Positions 5,692-5,846 of a stretch of 5,846 nucleotides of DNA are shown in pieces. Made by a program: the position numbers and the translations under genes. Below the pieces are notes generated by a model. It was given only the letters and a program-made list of their open reading frames with translations. It did no database searches and was not told the origin of the DNA. The DNA comes from Pseudomonadota bacterium (lineage in GTDB: Bacteria > Pseudomonadota > Gammaproteobacteria > Burkholderiales > Ferrovaceae). Location: NCBI GenBank assembly GCA_021794775.1, contig JAJYQG010000200.1, positions 1 to 5,846 on the forward strand, given 5' to 3'. Numbering within the stretch: the first letter of the stretch is position 1; every line of letters starts with the position of its first letter.

Positions 5692-5722
5692 GGAAAGTTT
5701 AGCAGTGGCGCGGAAACTTTCC
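5692..5722. repeat. 9-bp perfect inverted repeat (stem-loop)
   Basis: GGAAAGTTT and AAACTTTCC flank a 13-nt loop. It is the longest perfect stem in the upstream region and lies 16 bp from the terminator stem. It could be part of the putative omega-RNA on the plus strand, a stem in a minus-strand RNA, or the left boundary of a short mobile element. Confidence 0.6.
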
Positions 5723-5797
5723 CCGTTCAGGGGGAGGATGGCTTGCCAAGTGAACGGTGCAGTAATGCCGTCAGCAACAGGAACTCACCGAAGCTAT

Positions 5798-5816
5798 CTA
5801 CCCCATTCCGGGGTAG
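5798..5816. repeat. 7-bp perfect inverted repeat (stem-loop)
   Basis: CTACCCC and GGGGTAG enclose a 5-nt loop (ATTCC). It directly precedes the GC-rich hairpin at the window edge, the spacing expected for consecutive stems of one structured RNA or transposon end. Confidence 0.55.
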
Positions 5817-5846
5817 AGGCAGTAGGAATCCCCTGCCTTTAGGCAG

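Larger units (their letters stand above)
5677..5846 (+). mobile_element. possible IS200/IS605-type right end / TnpB omega-RNA-like remnant (runs off window)
   Basis: No convincing gene is present. The plus strand is a series of hairpins: 9-bp stem 5692-5700/5714-5722, CCCC/GGGG at 5721-5724/5730-5733, TGGC-TT-GCCA at 5739-5748, 7-bp stem 5798-5804/5810-5816, and 5-bp stem CTGCC-TTTA-GGCAG at 5833-5846 cut by the window edge. The end (GGAATCCCCTGCCTTTAGGC) resembles, from memory, the right-end hairpin of IS605/IS1341-type elements, where the 3' end of tnpB overlaps the guide RNA. An open frame reads GVEAVGIPCL before a stop inside this hairpin, reminiscent of TnpB tails. The rest of tnpB would have to lie at lower coordinates, but that space holds the pilin promoter, so this would be a solo end or a short non-autonomous derivative. 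Alternatively, the region is a structured minus-strand RNA ending at the 5651-5676 terminator. Confidence 0.38.

Noticed and set aside
5689..5698. GAGGAAAG stretch recalling the conserved start of RNase P RNA
   Set aside because: The following bases do not continue the conserved motif, and no other RNase P conserved regions are found.
5561..5842. 93-codon plus-strand open frame as an intact gene
   Set aside because: It crosses the pilin promoter and the strong terminator antisense and has no SD. Only its last residues resemble a TnpB tail, so it is treated at most as part of a mobile-element remnant.

Overview
The window holds the upstream part of a conjugative transfer (tra) operon of the F-type (MPF-F) type IV secretion class. 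Every confident gene lies on the minus strand, so the operon reads from high to low coordinates. The GC content is moderate to high, Shine-Dalgarno sites are canonical and intrinsic terminators are present. This suggests a proteobacterial host, most likely gamma-, beta- or acidithiobacillia-like, carrying the genes on a plasmid or integrative conjugative element. No marker in the window fixes the species or shows whether the element is a plasmid or an ICE.

Layout in transcription order. (1) 5846-5677 has no convincing gene. It is a hairpin-rich stretch whose plus strand resembles the right end / omega-RNA region of an IS200/IS605-type (TnpB) element and runs off the window. (2) 5676-5651 is a strong minus-strand intrinsic terminator, followed by a promoter (5630-5602) and a 5' leader with a 21-bp inverted repeat. 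(3) 5545-5216 is a TraA-like pilin precursor with a strong SD. (4) Two hairpins follow, the second a good intrinsic terminator ending 29 nt before the next start codon. (5) 5128-2675 is TraC, the pilus-assembly ATPase. (6) Two small two-helix membrane proteins of unknown function follow (2682-2401 and 2411-2160). (7) TrbI-like protein (2173-1718). (8) S26-family signal peptidase / TraF-type pilin peptidase (1731-1183). (9) TraF-type thioredoxin-fold periplasmic protein with CxxC (1183-203). (10) N-terminal part of TraH (203 to beyond 1).

From traC onward each start codon overlaps the preceding stop by 1 to 14 nt, so these genes form one translationally coupled unit. The promoter and leader drive the pilin. 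The hairpins after it probably cap the transcript to give excess pilin, with the assembly machinery made by read-through. TraC, TrbI, TraF and TraH are pilus assembly and retraction factors. The S26 peptidase is the candidate pilin-processing enzyme.

The main oddities are these. The order is condensed: traLEKBV are absent between traA and traC, and traW/traU/trbC/traN are absent between the peptidase and traF. The S26 peptidase has Cys where the family has its catalytic Ser. There are two tandem small membrane proteins of unknown role. A possible solo IS605/omega-RNA end sits just upstream of the pilin promoter.
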